Part shown: piece after piece, positions 24,330 through 34,984 of the stretch | How the letters are laid out: each line of letters begins with the position of its first letter | Numbering within the stretch: the first letter of the stretch is position 1 | NCBI GenBank assembly: GCA_027186245.1 | Contig: CP114499.1 | Span: 1,803,001-1,867,000 of the forward strand | Source: Coriaria nepalensis | Lineage: Eukaryota > Streptophyta > Magnoliopsida > Cucurbitales > Coriariaceae | DNA length: 64,000 bases | Direction of reading: 5' to 3' | Program-made: the position numbers and the translations under genes | The notes under the pieces: generated by a model | Told to the model about the DNA's origin: nothing | What the model saw: the letters and a program-made list of their open reading frames with translations, nothing else | Database searches by the model: none

Positions 24330-25320
24330 AGCTCATATTTAAAGAATTAAAAAAACAAATTAATATTATACTTTTGCATTTAAATTTTTTGTTCATTTAT
24401 TTTTTTCTCCCCTAACTTTTTATTTTTCTTTCCATTGTATCATTTCTATTTCATCAGGTAGACCGTTACTACCGCCGAAGTCAACCATTCACCGGCCACC
24501 TTCAACGAGTCAACCACCCACAGCCACTTACTTCTCCACTCCATCTCTCTCTCTCACTCTCCTCCATATCTCGGATCTAATAAAAGTTACTAGACAAAAA
24601 ATAAAATAAGTCAACTATGATATTGTAAGTTCGAACAGAACTCGGCAACAAAAATGGTAAATAAAAATTTAATCGGATTCATAAGAACTCGACATAGCTT
24701 AGAACATGTTAGACTAAGGATCGACAGACTAAGGATCGACGAGACTTTCGATCTGTAAAGTATCATAATTTTAATTACTCAAAATATCAATTGGGTCTTC
24801 AACACTTCAATCGTAGAGTAAACTAGCACTTATATCAAATTTATTCTACTGGTCGATGAAGTATTCGATCCGTAGAGTATCATAACTGCTAATTAATTCT
24901 TCAATTTTTTGACCCTTAGAGTAAACTAATATCTAATATTAATATTATTTATTTTTACGATAAAACCTTGAAGGCACAACTATAATTACATTTCATAATC
25001 CATAACTCTAAATATTGATTAATATTTATCAATTTATAATATATTTAAAATTTTATTTAATTATGATATTAAAATAAAATAATCTTTTTTTAATTATTAT
25101 AATGTTAAATTTTTATTAGATATGATATTAATTGAAGGTAATTTTAAAATAAATTATTAAATAATATATATAATCATTAATTATATATATCATGATACAA
25201 TATTACAATTAAATAAAATTATAAACAAGTTTAAAGAAAAATGACAAAAAAACCGAAATTTTCCCGGAAAAGACTACATGTAGTTTCTTCTTAATCTACG
25301 TGAGACAATGAAAACGACAC
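24330..25320. other. AT-rich spacer with a decayed tandem repeat
   Basis: About 24735-24935 holds two diverged copies of a unit of roughly 115 bases (each with a TTCGATC-GTA-AGTATCATAA block and a TAGAGTAAACTA end). The rest is AT-rich and likely includes the 3' flank of the PPR gene, which ends at 25329. Confidence 0.4.
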
Positions 25321-25328
25321 CCAAAGTT

Positions 25329-26855
25329 TCACGAACGCGCCATTTTCTCTGACAAATTCTCCAGAGCCTCCTTCCTATTCGCCAACTCCATCAAAACCTT
25401 AATCCTCTTAAACGACACACTACTCGGCCTATGCCCCTTGTCCACCATCTGCAAAAAACACTTCTCCACCTCCTCCAATTTCCCCATATCACAAAGCAAA
25501 TCAAACAAAACATCAGAAACCAACCCATAAGCACCAAAACCATTCTCCATCATATCATTCCATATCCTTAACCCCATGTCAACCCTCTCTTGCCTCTTAA
25601 TCAATCTCATCAAAAACATACAAGATTGAGTATTAGGCAAACACCCATTGCCCATCATCCTCATATACAAACTCCACGAGCTTTTCAAATCATTCGACCA
25701 GAAATAAACCCGAAAAAACAAATTGTAAGTAGTGGGGTTTGGACTCAAACCTGCCTTGTTCGTCATATCATCCATTAACTTATAAGCATCTCCTATCCTT
25801 TTTGCTATGCAAAAATTCCTTATACATGCATTGTAAGCTGCTGTATCTGGATAACATCCAAGCTCCTTCATTTCCTTTAAAACATCTTTCGCTTTATCGG
25901 GTTGGCCGATCAATCCCAGCCCTCCGATCAAACTAGTGTAAGTAATCACATCTGGGTCCACATCCTCTTTTCGCATTTCGGAAAACACCTTATGTGCCTT
26001 TTCAATCTCTCTACCCTTACAATAAACATCTACCAAACAATTGTACGAAACAATATCCGGTTTCACACCCATTTCCCTCATCTCCTCAAAGAACCCCTCA
26101 GCTTCTTCCGGCGACTTCCACCCCGATAATATAATATTAAAAGTTTGTAAATTTGGTCTAAATTGATGCTTCAAACTATGATATACATTTCTAGCATCAC
26201 TCATACTCTTCTCTTGACATAATGTTCTTAAGAGGGCATTGAAACAGGCTGTGTCAAATTCCGGAACAAGCTTCTTAAACTTGCGAAAAGATTCAACCGT
26301 TGTTCTTACAGAACATACTTTAGCAATTCTAGCTAGAACAACCATAACTGTTTTTGGCGTGATCAATGATCGATCTTTTCGACGAATTTCAATTAAAATT
26401 TCCCAAATTTTTTCGAACATTCTAGATCTACCTAAGATGTAAAGCATTGTGTCTAGAGAAAATGAAGTGTGATAAAACCCTCTTCTTCTTCCAGTGTAAG
26501 TGAAGAACTCTAGGGCTTGTGATGGGTTGCTATGACTGAATCTGGCCCGTTTGAGAACTTTATCGATTAAATCATTTGAGAGGAAAACTCTGCTTGATTT
26601 TAGGGATGTTTTTAGGGTTTCTGGAGAGGTGGAGGTACTAATGATGCGGAAAATGGTTTCGATGTCGTTGTTTAAGGAAGATTGGTTTTCGATTTGTGAA
26701 GAAAATTGGCGAGAGAAGAGTGAGACGTACCTTAACAATGATTGAATTGATTTGCGGTTTAGAATCGTTGCTGTCATCCCTTTATTTGATTGACTTTGGC
26801 GGATTGGATTCGAGTGAAGAAAAATGTGAAACCTTATAGAACTAGTTAGCACCAC
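25329..26855 (-). CDS. P-class pentatricopeptide repeat protein, mitochondrial type
   Basis: Intronless frame of 508 residues. PPR proteins of this class bind organelle RNA and act in its processing, stability or translation. The N-terminus is Arg/Ser-rich without acidic residues, as in mitochondrial presequences; a second Met at residue 27 (MTATILNRKSIQSLLRYVSL) looks the more typical presequence start, with likely cleavage near RQFSS. Tandem PPR motifs of about 35 residues run from about 130 to 490; clear ones begin near 204 (ACFNALLRTLCQ), 236, 269 (SYNCLVDVYCKGREIEKAHK), 304 (ITYTSLIGG), 340 and 376. No E, E+ or DYW extension follows, so it is P class. From memory it is closest to Arabidopsis At1g02420. 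Fragments copied from it lie on both sides (23281-23447 and 26940-27119). Confidence 0.92.
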   Translation of the reverse strand: MVLTSSIRFHIFLHSNPIRQSQSNKGMTATILNRKSIQSLLRYVSLFSRQFSSQIENQSSLNNDIETIFRIISTSTSPETLKTSLKSSRVFLSNDLIDKVLKRARFSHSNPSQALEFFTYTGRRRGFYHTSFSLDTMLYILGRSRMFEKIWEILIEIRRKDRSLITPKTVMVVLARIAKVCSVRTTVESFRKFKKLVPEFDTACFNALLRTLCQEKSMSDARNVYHSLKHQFRPNLQTFNIILSGWKSPEEAEGFFEEMREMGVKPDIVSYNCLVDVYCKGREIEKAHKVFSEMRKEDVDPDVITYTSLIGGLGLIGQPDKAKDVLKEMKELGCYPDTAAYNACIRNFCIAKRIGDAYKLMDDMTNKAGLSPNPTTYNLFFRVYFWSNDLKSSWSLYMRMMGNGCLPNTQSCMFLMRLIKRQERVDMGLRIWNDMMENGFGAYGLVSDVLFDLLCDMGKLEEVEKCFLQMVDKGHRPSSVSFKRIKVLMELANRKEALENLSEKMARS

Positions 26856-26909
26856 TGGAATATGCTAGCTTCATCTTAATCGCCCTGTTTCGATCAAATT
26901 TATGAATGA

Positions 26910-28180
26910 GTTCCTTCAATTTGCAGAAACCTAAAAAATACAGTAAAGAGGATCAAACTTGACAAAATGTTCTTGAGAGGGTTTTGAAACATGCCATGTC
27001 AAATTCAGAACGAACTTCCTCAACTTCTGTAAAGATTCGACCGTTGTTCTTACAGAAAATACTATAGCAATTCTAGCTACAACAACCATAAATGTTTTGG
27101 GGTGATCACTTGACAACATGTAATTTAATAAATCTGGTAGGTAATCTTAAAACAAAAGAAATCAGAGGCATATAGTTTTCAAATAAAGATCATCATTCAA
27201 GTTTCAACATCATGCATTATCCCTCTGTAACAAAGAATCATGGGGTGAGATCATTAAAGATCCCTCTGTAACAAAGGAACAGAAATGCAGTACACTAAGA
27301 GGAGTAGAGAGTGGAAGGCATGGTGGGTTTTTTGTTCACATAAAAAAAATAAAAAAGTAAAAATTTTCAAGAAAAAGAACTACTTGCTTTAACTTAACGT
27401 TGCCTTTTTCTTCTTCAATATTCCCTCCAATCATAGAAAAAGAGGCTAGCAAATTGCAAAATACCAACTCTCCCTCCAATCATTAACAAATGAAATCTCA
27501 TCTTCTCAATTAGCAAATCTAATTAATTAATCTGAGCTGCTTTTTGTTTTATCGCGTCTGGGAATACTTCTAGACATCAGCTCTGTAGTGCTTTTGAGTG
27601 AATTCAATAAGCATAGGCCAAGTGAAATCAGGGTATCTTCTTGGACATTTGTCACTAGTGTCCACCAATTCACTTGGTGCATACCACTCTATCACTTCTC
27701 GGACACAAAAAGAATGCAAGTATTCTCTTGTTGTCTCACTATTCACCAATCATTTTCAAATTTGATTAAAATGAAACATCCTATTCTAGAGTGTCTTTGT
27801 CAGCATAAACAGAGACAATTTGTTTCAAAGATACCAGACAATAAGCCTTAAAATACTCCCAAAACTAGAATGAAACAAGCCATATTAAATTGAGAACAAA
27901 AATCTGATGAACCACAAACTATCAATCGCACAACACAACAATAAAGAACAATTTTTTTTCTAAGAAATCCATGACCTAACTAAGCCAAAAAGGAAAAAAA
28001 AAAAAAAAAACATGTAAGAAAACACAAAAGCGCACTCCTTACTAATCAAAATCAACCAAAGAGCACAATTTAAGCAGAAGTTTGAAAAAACGGGAAGAAA
28101 CATATATTTAAAAAAAAAAAATTCTAAAGGCTAAAAATCCCAGCATTTTAAAATGTGTAAGAAAAATCCTAAATAATTAC
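26910..28180 (-). repeat. Segmental duplication, copy 2
   Basis: Partner of 23240-24260, upstream of the PPR gene on the same strand. It retains the 165-base segment (about 27715-27875) missing from copy 1 and extends further at its 5' side into 28180-28740. Runs of near-identity, for example through the two CCCTCTGTAACAAAG phrases, indicate a duplication clearly younger than most repeats in the window. Confidence 0.85.
26940..27119 (-). pseudogene. PPR gene fragment (copy 2)
   Basis: Encodes HPKTFMVVVARIAIVFSVRT, then TVESLQKLRKF, clearly the PPR gene's residues about 166-196, after which a frameshift destroys the match, although nucleotide similarity continues to about 26940. It lies in the 3' direction of the small-gene exon and in sense orientation, only about 85 bases upstream of the intact PPR ORF. 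Confidence 0.85.
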
Positions 28181-28740
28181 AAGAATCGAAGAAGAAAGTG
28201 AATAACATTCTGTACGCTACGCTTACAGAACCAATCCACAAAAACGTCTTCTTCTGATCTCTAACCTAAGTGATTGGTTATCAGTTTTCAAGGGACCTAA
28301 TCATGTTTCTGATCGGGACAAGAATGAAGAAGAAAAAAACTCAGTAGTGGTGAACCATCACAGGGAAAAAAAAAAGAAGCAACGAAAATAGGGAAAATTG
28401 AATATATCAATAAAGAACGCGGTATTTCGTTAAAAATCAAATCGAAATCAGCGATTATTGAAGCAGTTCGTCAGTAGAAGTAGGATTGAGAAGGTAAAGA
28501 GAAGATTACTGGAGCAGAGGATTTGGAAGATCAAGTTAGGGCTCGAAATCCTCTTCTTCTGATGGACTGAAAGTTTGGAAGGAGATAGCGGAAGATCAAA
28601 TAAAATGCTTAGACGCTTGAATGGTGGAATCGTATGAAGCTTGAATGAAGAGTCGCGAGCACTCAGAGCAGCTGAACAAGGGCTGAGAAGTGACCAAGGC
28701 CGGTTTGGAGCGCGTTTTTTCATTTCCTGTGTTGTTTCAA
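27570..28740 (-). CDS. Unrecognised small gene, last exon and putative 5' region
   Basis: The last exon (27697-27570) encodes VIEWYAPSELVDTSDKCPRR followed by YPDFTWPMLIEF and ends TQKHYRADV; the preceding sequence (TTCTTTTTGTGTCCGAG) is an acceptable acceptor. Upstream exons are not certain. 28723-28448 is an open frame starting MKKRAPNRPWSLLSP that may be chance or a 5' exon/UTR; the GC content rises there and a likely start of transcription lies near 28730. I do not know the family, so no function is given. The same final exon is duplicated in damaged form at 23898-24038. Only the last exon is supported by conservation between the two copies, since changes between them are largely compatible with the frame downstream of the first dozen residues. 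Confidence 0.4.
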
Positions 28741-29700
28741 TTTTTCAAGGCTGATCGATTTTACGAACTCGGCTCAATTTTTTTTGGGCCTACTAGATTT
28801 TACAAGAGTTTGTCGGAAAATATATATGTATAAGTATATTAAGGATATTTTTATTTGATATATATATAAAAGGGAGAAAATATATAAAATAATTATAATA
28901 AAGATTAAATTTTGTGGTAAATGATTTAAAATATTATTTGAATCTTTGATAAAAATTTCTAAAATTTCAATGTATATATTAAATTCTTTTGATTATTATA
29001 TATTATTCTTTTTAGACGATTAATAAAAAAAATAATTTTGATATATATCATTCAATTTCATTATAATGTCATTTTCTCACTCCGTATCAATAACAATAAT
29101 TAAGTCTCATTAATTTATTCCCAAAAATAATATATGATTATATATGGACCAAATAATTTTCAAAAAACTTATATTGTAGAAAGAATTTAAAGAACTTATG
29201 TTGTATATTTGAAATAGTTCTAATTTTATATTTATTTAGAGAGTATAACCTATTTTACCAACTTTTTTTGACACCCATACTTGATACTAATTGAAATACA
29301 TGTAGTTTCACGTGCATAAGAACCCCATTCCTAAAACAACTACATGTAGTTTTCAACCCACTTTTGTTAGCATGGTGTTTGAAAACAAACAACTACACCA
29401 TCAGGTACAGCTAATAGGTAATCTAAAATCGAGAGAGAGATCGGACCAACCATACACACTTTGTTAGCAAACCGGTTCGGTCGTTCGTACGTATCTACAT
29501 TTTTCCCCATTAACGCAAGCACTGTTACTTGGAAGTGACCTTCAAATTTTCGTTGCATGATTTGATCATTTTTCCCCTATTTTTGCAAAAACTTAAAATT
29601 CCTATCCATTTCAGGAAATAAATCTTTGCTACCGTCAAATTTCCATACACCCCTCCCCCCCCACCATTACTAGGACCACTTCTCCGTACTGTTTCCGAGA
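28741..29700. other. AT-rich intergenic DNA, upstream of the DENND6 gene
   Basis: Contains CTACATGTAGTT motifs at 29297-29308 region and 29340-29351. No gene seen. The last 100 bases are likely core promoter of the next gene, whose leader seems to start near 29700 (GAACCCTAATTAG). Confidence 0.4.
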
Positions 29701-29905
29701 GAGCCTTCAAGTCTTGGAACCCTAATTAGTCTTCATTCTCCATTCTTGTACTTTCTAACTCTTTAACTAACCATTTCTTTCATTATTGGTTAAATCCAAC
29801 CGATACATTTGTTTTTGCTTTTTTTTTTAATCAATTGGGTGCCCAATTTCTGCTCGATCCAGAATTGTCAGGGGCAGAGTGGTTTCTGGGTCGTTCTTAT
29901 TTCAG

Positions 29906-30130
29906 GTAAAATCATTTTCATAGATCTCTCTAAATTTTAGTTTTGATGGTTTGCACTTATGTTTGCCTAATGCGAAAACGTGGGAGAAGATAAGAAGTTA
30001 ATCATCTGGGTTTAACATTTTCTTCGTTTTCTTTGCCAATTTATAATTTTAAGATTCAAATTTTCAAGTTCTGTACTGTTGGAGAATTTGTGTATGATTC
30101 TGGGGTATTTTTTTTTCCCGCTAATTTTAG
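29906..30130 (+). promoter_or_regulatory. Putative leader intron of the DENND6 gene
   Basis: TTTCAG|GTAAAATC at about 29904 fits a splice donor and ATTTTAG|GC at about 30130 an acceptor, giving a leader intron of about 225 bases, common in plant genes of this type. Inferred from splice signals only. Confidence 0.35.
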
Positions 30131-30274
30131 GCATTGATTTTGGCACTAAACGGTTTATAAGTGGAGATATAGAGGAAACTTCAACAGGAGAAGCCCAGCA
30201 GCAAACCTTGTGTAATATGAGAATCATATTAATTTCGTAGAGGAACTGAAAACGCTAGTTGAAGATCATGAGAA

Positions 30275-30322
30275 ATGGCCTTTGAATCAATAATAGTTAG
30301 TAATAAGATACTTGAAAAATGA
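30275..30322 (+). promoter_or_regulatory. Upstream ORF overlapping the DENND6 start codon
   Basis: ATG at 30275 in good context (AGAAATGGC: A at -3, G at +4) encodes 15 residues and stops at TGA 30320-30322, so stop and main start share ATGA at 30319-30322. A second, shorter upstream ORF starts at 30268 (ATGAGAAATGGCCTTTGA). If both are in the mature leader they should lower initiation at the main ATG or make it depend on reinitiation. Confidence 0.55.
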
Positions 30323-33300
30323 GCCGTTCTCCTTCTTTCTCAATAAAGTCTGAACCTAATCCAAAGCTCGATCCAGAATCTCTGCAAAAATGGGTAGTAG
30401 CCTTTTGTATAATCCGGTTTGATCTTGAACAAGGTCAGATCATTGAAGAGTGCTACCCACCAGGCACTCTGACCCATGAAGAGGAACTAGAAATAGCATT
30501 TAGTTCTTTCCCAGATTCTGTTTCTCAACACCATAACCGCTCTAGCATCCATGACTGCATCTTCTTTTTCCGGTTTCTAAGACAGAGAAGATCTCAACCA
30601 AATAGTGTTGTTTCCTCCTCTGAGATCATCAATGAAGTTAATAAGGATTCAAAATTTTCAATAAAACCGAGATGTATGTATGGTTATGTCTTCAATAGGC
30701 AGAGACATGATGAGAGATTAAGGAGAGGTGGGGAACAGAAATCTGTAGTGATTCTATCACATAGTCCTTATTCTAGTGTCTTTAGACCTTTACTACAAAT
30801 AATGGGTCCATTATATTTTGACATTGGAAAGAAAGCTCTAGAACATATTGCTAGTTATGTCTCAACTTGGCCTACTCCTGTTCCTGGTAAATTAATGGAG
30901 CTTCCAATTGGGAATGCTCTACTTAAAGTAAACTTGCCTCCGGCTCATAGTCTACCTATTGAAGGTGATACATTATTGTTCGAAGAATCTTCATCATCTA
31001 TGGCTCCTTTTCTACCCAATAATCAGTCGGTCCCACAAGGCCTCTTCCATGATTCGGATCTTTTCGGTACATTCCGTGGGCTTTTAATGCAGCTTTGGCT
31101 GTTATGGGAGCTTTTAATTATAGGTGAACCGATTCTTATCATTGCTCCCACCCCTCCTCAATGCTGTGAAGCTGTGGCCGGTCTAGTCAGTTTGGTTGCT
31201 CCTTTGCTTCTTAGTGTTGATTTCAGGCCGTATTTTACAATCCATGACCCTGAATTTGCCCATTTAAATTCTCTTCAACAGCAAGGAACTTTTCCTCCTA
31301 TGGTTCTTGGCGTAACAAACCTTTTCTTCCTTAAAGCTCTTAGAAATGTTCCTCATGTCGTTTCAGTTGGAAGCCCGACTTCTAATTCGAACAGGGTCCC
31401 ACTCAATTCTCGATTGGCTTCTGCGAGGGTTTCTGGTCTTCAACAACTTTCATTCAATAAATTTTCTCCTTCAAATTTGTTAAGTGCGGTGAAATTGAAG
31501 AGAGATGGTCCTCTTTGCTTAATGACGGAGCATAAAGAAGCAATTTGGAGTAGTTATTCTGCTACAACTAAGCCGGATACATCTATCTTGAATCGGCTTA
31601 TTGATGCAGGGATATCGCTCAGAGTTGAGGAATCTATGTCACTTGTTAATAACGAAATATTGAGAAGGCATTTCTTGGAGCTTACAACCAACTTTTTGGC
31701 CCCTTTTGGCCCGTATTTTAGGACTACTACCCTTTCTGAAGGCTCTTCTCCATATTCTGAACCCCCTCCTCTCCCTTCATTTTTTGTTGAGGAATTTCTT
31801 GCTAATTTGTCGAGTAGAGGCCCTGGAAAGTTTTTGTCAAAGCGGATGAGATCTAACTGGCTGGACTTATACAGGTGACGATCTGTTTTTTCATATGTCA
31901 AACTTTGTATTAATATTTTTGAATTTAGATGTTTATTTACTTTTTTTTTTCTTTTGGTTTTTGAATGTTCAGGCGGTTTTTGAAGGGACCAAATTTTATG
32001 CCTTGGTTTCAAAGAAGGCGGAGTGTTGCGGAACAAGATCAGCATAGACTCTGGAGGCAGTCAAGAATGAAGGCAGACATACAGCAAGTTGTATCAAAAT
32101 TGTCAGAATTGGAGATTGTTGATTGCTTTAATGCCATTGAGAGATATCTTCTTAGAGAAATACAGGTAACCGTTTTTACACATGCACTGATATTCTACTC
32201 TACTTTATCTCAATTTTTCTTTCACCACTTAATCCCTTTTTTTTAGTTTTTTTCGAAATAAATATTTTGAATCTCACTCTTTCTTTTTATTCAGTCATTT
32301 CTCTAACTAGCCTTCTTTTTTTTTCTTTTTTTTTCTTTTTACCCCCCTTCCTATCCTTTTCTGTTTAGTCAATTCAAACCCAGACAATCTGCCTCACTGC
32401 CCTAAACCCATATCATTTAAGCTAATCTTTAGGGTTCAAGTTCTTTCATTTTCTGTTAAGTTTTCATTTAGGAGGAATGATATCTTGCTTTGATGAACAA
32501 GATAACTATACCATAATATGCCATGAATAATATTCTATCATGTATCCTCACCTTTGCTTAGAGGAAGAAGAGATACTGAACTGAGCTAGGACTTAGAATA
32601 TTGTATCACCATTGGGTTGTTTAAAAGAGCAGGGAAAAAGAAAATAAGGGTTCATTTGGAACAAACTCTTAAATGCCAGTTTGAAACTAAAATCCAGTTT
32701 TAGTAGATCCACAAAATCTAACTCGAGTAGGAGTTCTAGTCATTTTGATTGACAGAGAAATTACGGAGGTAAATTTTCTTAATAGAATTTTCAACTTTCC
32801 CCTGCTCTTTGCCCGACATAACCCATCCCCCCTACCCTCTCTCTCTTCCATGTCTCTCCAACCACCACCACCCAATCAAAATATAATTTGAGCTCCAGGT
32901 ATATCTGTCTCTCATTCTTTAGGTCCAGTGGCTATTGTATTATAATTTATAATTGAGAAAGATACAAACATAAACATAAAAAGAGAAAACAGAGTAGAAG
33001 AGGAGCTACTAAATTTAATGACTTGGTGGCTTCTAAGGAAGGCGTATGTATGTGTATGATGTTTTTTGCAAATAAAGATCTCTAGTTTGATCGGAGTATT
33101 ATCTCTAGGAAAGAAGTACTAACAACAGAGCAGGCTTTCAGGGATCTTTATAGTGCTGGTGAAATTACCCAGTAAAACATAAAGATCAGAAGAATCTTTC
33201 AAATTTTTACTACCATCATTTTATAATTGGGAAAGAATTTCTTTCTGCATTTGGCCATCAAACCTTGAAAACGAAGAATCTGATTATAAAATGCCTACTA

Positions 33301-33651
33301 TTTCTCTTTCTCTCTCTTTCTCTCTCTCTCTCTATATATATATTGCTATTAGTATGGGTGGAATAGACTTTGCTGTCTTAGTCATTGTATAATATTTTCA
33401 AATGCAATCGTCGTCTTCTTCTTCTGCAGCTGCAGCAATCAGGTAGAGCGAGTTCAGACTCCATAGCAACATGCCAAAAACTGAAAGGCGATCTTCAATC
33501 TGTTTTTAACGTCTTCCCTAAGGACATGCAGCAGCTTCTTCTTCTCAACCCACAAAAGTCAGCTCTTCTTCATGGATCTCCCCAACTTGCCAATCTTCAC
33601 GGAAAACCACTTGCTGAAGTGGCTGTTGTATCTTCTGTTTCTCCTAGATAA
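30319..33651 (+). CDS. DENND6 (FAM116)-type DENN-domain protein
   Basis: Three exons: 30319-31874, 31973-32165 and 33430-33651, all with GT-AG borders and continuous phase, giving 656 residues. DENN proteins are guanine-nucleotide exchange factors for Rab GTPases; animal DENND6 acts on Rab14 in endosomal recycling, and the plant role is less known. The u-DENN part begins WVVAFCIIRFDLEQGQIIEE (residues 25-44); a central block has YGYVFNRQRHDERLRRGG and WPTPVPGKLMELPIGNAL; the c-DENN part has LWLLWELLIIGEPILIIAPT and DFRPYFTIHDPEF. Exon 2 joins as LDLYRRFLKGPNFMPWFQRR, as in animal DENND6. The last exon ends KPLAEVAVVSSVSPR. The length is normal for the family. Intron 2 (32166-33429) is long and carries a CT/TA microsatellite at about 33303-33350. 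From memory the Arabidopsis homologue is At1g73930. Confidence 0.93.
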
Positions 33652-34980
33652 CATTAGGGAAAAGAAAAGCATCACAGTGTAGCCTCCTCCTCCTCAAGTC
33701 CTTTTTCCTTCTCAAGGGTAGCATAGAATTGTTCAGTTTCTGCATACTCTTTCGGAGAATAAACCCAGCTGCACACACTACCAGTTTTATCAGGTGCTTT
33801 CCCAAATAATTACATCATATGAGAATTACAATATATTCGGTGAATATCTCTTCATGAGAAATTATAACGTAGATCATACGCTGGATCAACTCTTTACTTA
33901 AACAAATGAAAATCTGCCATGTACTGCTGTAAGAATAAAAAGGAGGTCCGTGAACAGTATGTAGCAGATTTTCATTCGTCAAAGTAATGACCCACATAAG
34001 AATATCTCATTTGGAACTATTGTTTACATAAGTGAGGATTTGTGCCAACTATATTTAGTTAGATTTGGATATAATGTGATTTTATATTTGGAAAAGTGTT
34101 TGAGACAAACTGGAGTTTGGCGGGAACAAATTGGATTTAATACCTAAAGAAGTTTCAGACTTGAGAAAATTTTTAGAGGAATTTAGAAAGGGTGGAAATA
34201 GCGATGCTTTTATTTTGAACGAACATCATGATATGATATCTTATAAATGAGGAGAATCGAAAGATTCCTTCATACTGGCGGTGGATTTATTATATCTATC
34301 ATGAAACTGAGGGACATGTCATTTGAATGAGAAAGTGATATTTCGTTTTAAATAAATATAATTACTTAACAGAAGAGGTATCGGATAAGATTCTTCTTCT
34401 TCTATGAAACTTCTATTTTCATTATTTTTGGATAGTGAGAGGCTCATGACGATAGTGGTCCTTCACTCCTTTGTAACTTAATGTACTAGAAATCTAACAT
34501 TTAATTGGATAATTTGCAGGGTTCCGATCCAAGCTTCTATGCTAATCGAATCTTCAGAAGTCATGTAAATCTCAAAATTACACTTTTTTTTTTTGGGTAT
34601 TGTATTGTTAAGGAATCCCTGTTTAGAAGGGAAAAGGGAATAGCTAAGCTCTAGATTTGGCCACAAAAAAAAATCTTATCCCTTAAGAGTATGAAATGCC
34701 AAATTTTGGTATGCTATTTATTGATTGGTTGTTGAAGTTGACCTAGTACTTGGAAAATAAAGGAACTTATAATGTTGTGTTAATTTTGAGGTGACTCTGG
34801 AATCTGGATTTAATTGAAAGGGGAAGAGGGTGCCTCCTTTTCCCTAGTGTGATTAATTGCTCATATAATTGGATTGGAAGTGACTTTTTGTTTGATTCCC
34901 TTTGTGCTACACATCATTAATGGTCTCCATGTATTTTTATTATACCAGGCTGCTCCATTATATATATCTATCTATTGACA
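33652..34980 (+). other. 3' UTR of DENND6 gene and spacer
   Basis: 33652 to about 34000 is probable 3' UTR with an imperfect hairpin (see next entry). 34000-34980 is AT-rich with no recognised gene, up to the edge of the viral element near 34985. Confidence 0.4.
33906..33976 (+). other. Imperfect hairpin in the DENND6 3' region
   Basis: ATGAAAATCTGCCATGTACTG at 33906-33926 is nearly inverse to CAGTATGTAGCAGATTTTCAT at 33955-33975: 12 perfect pairs at the base, then G-U pairs and two mismatches, closing a loop of about 28 bases. It starts about 255 bases after the stop codon. Confidence 0.5.
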
Positions 34981-34984
34981 TAAC

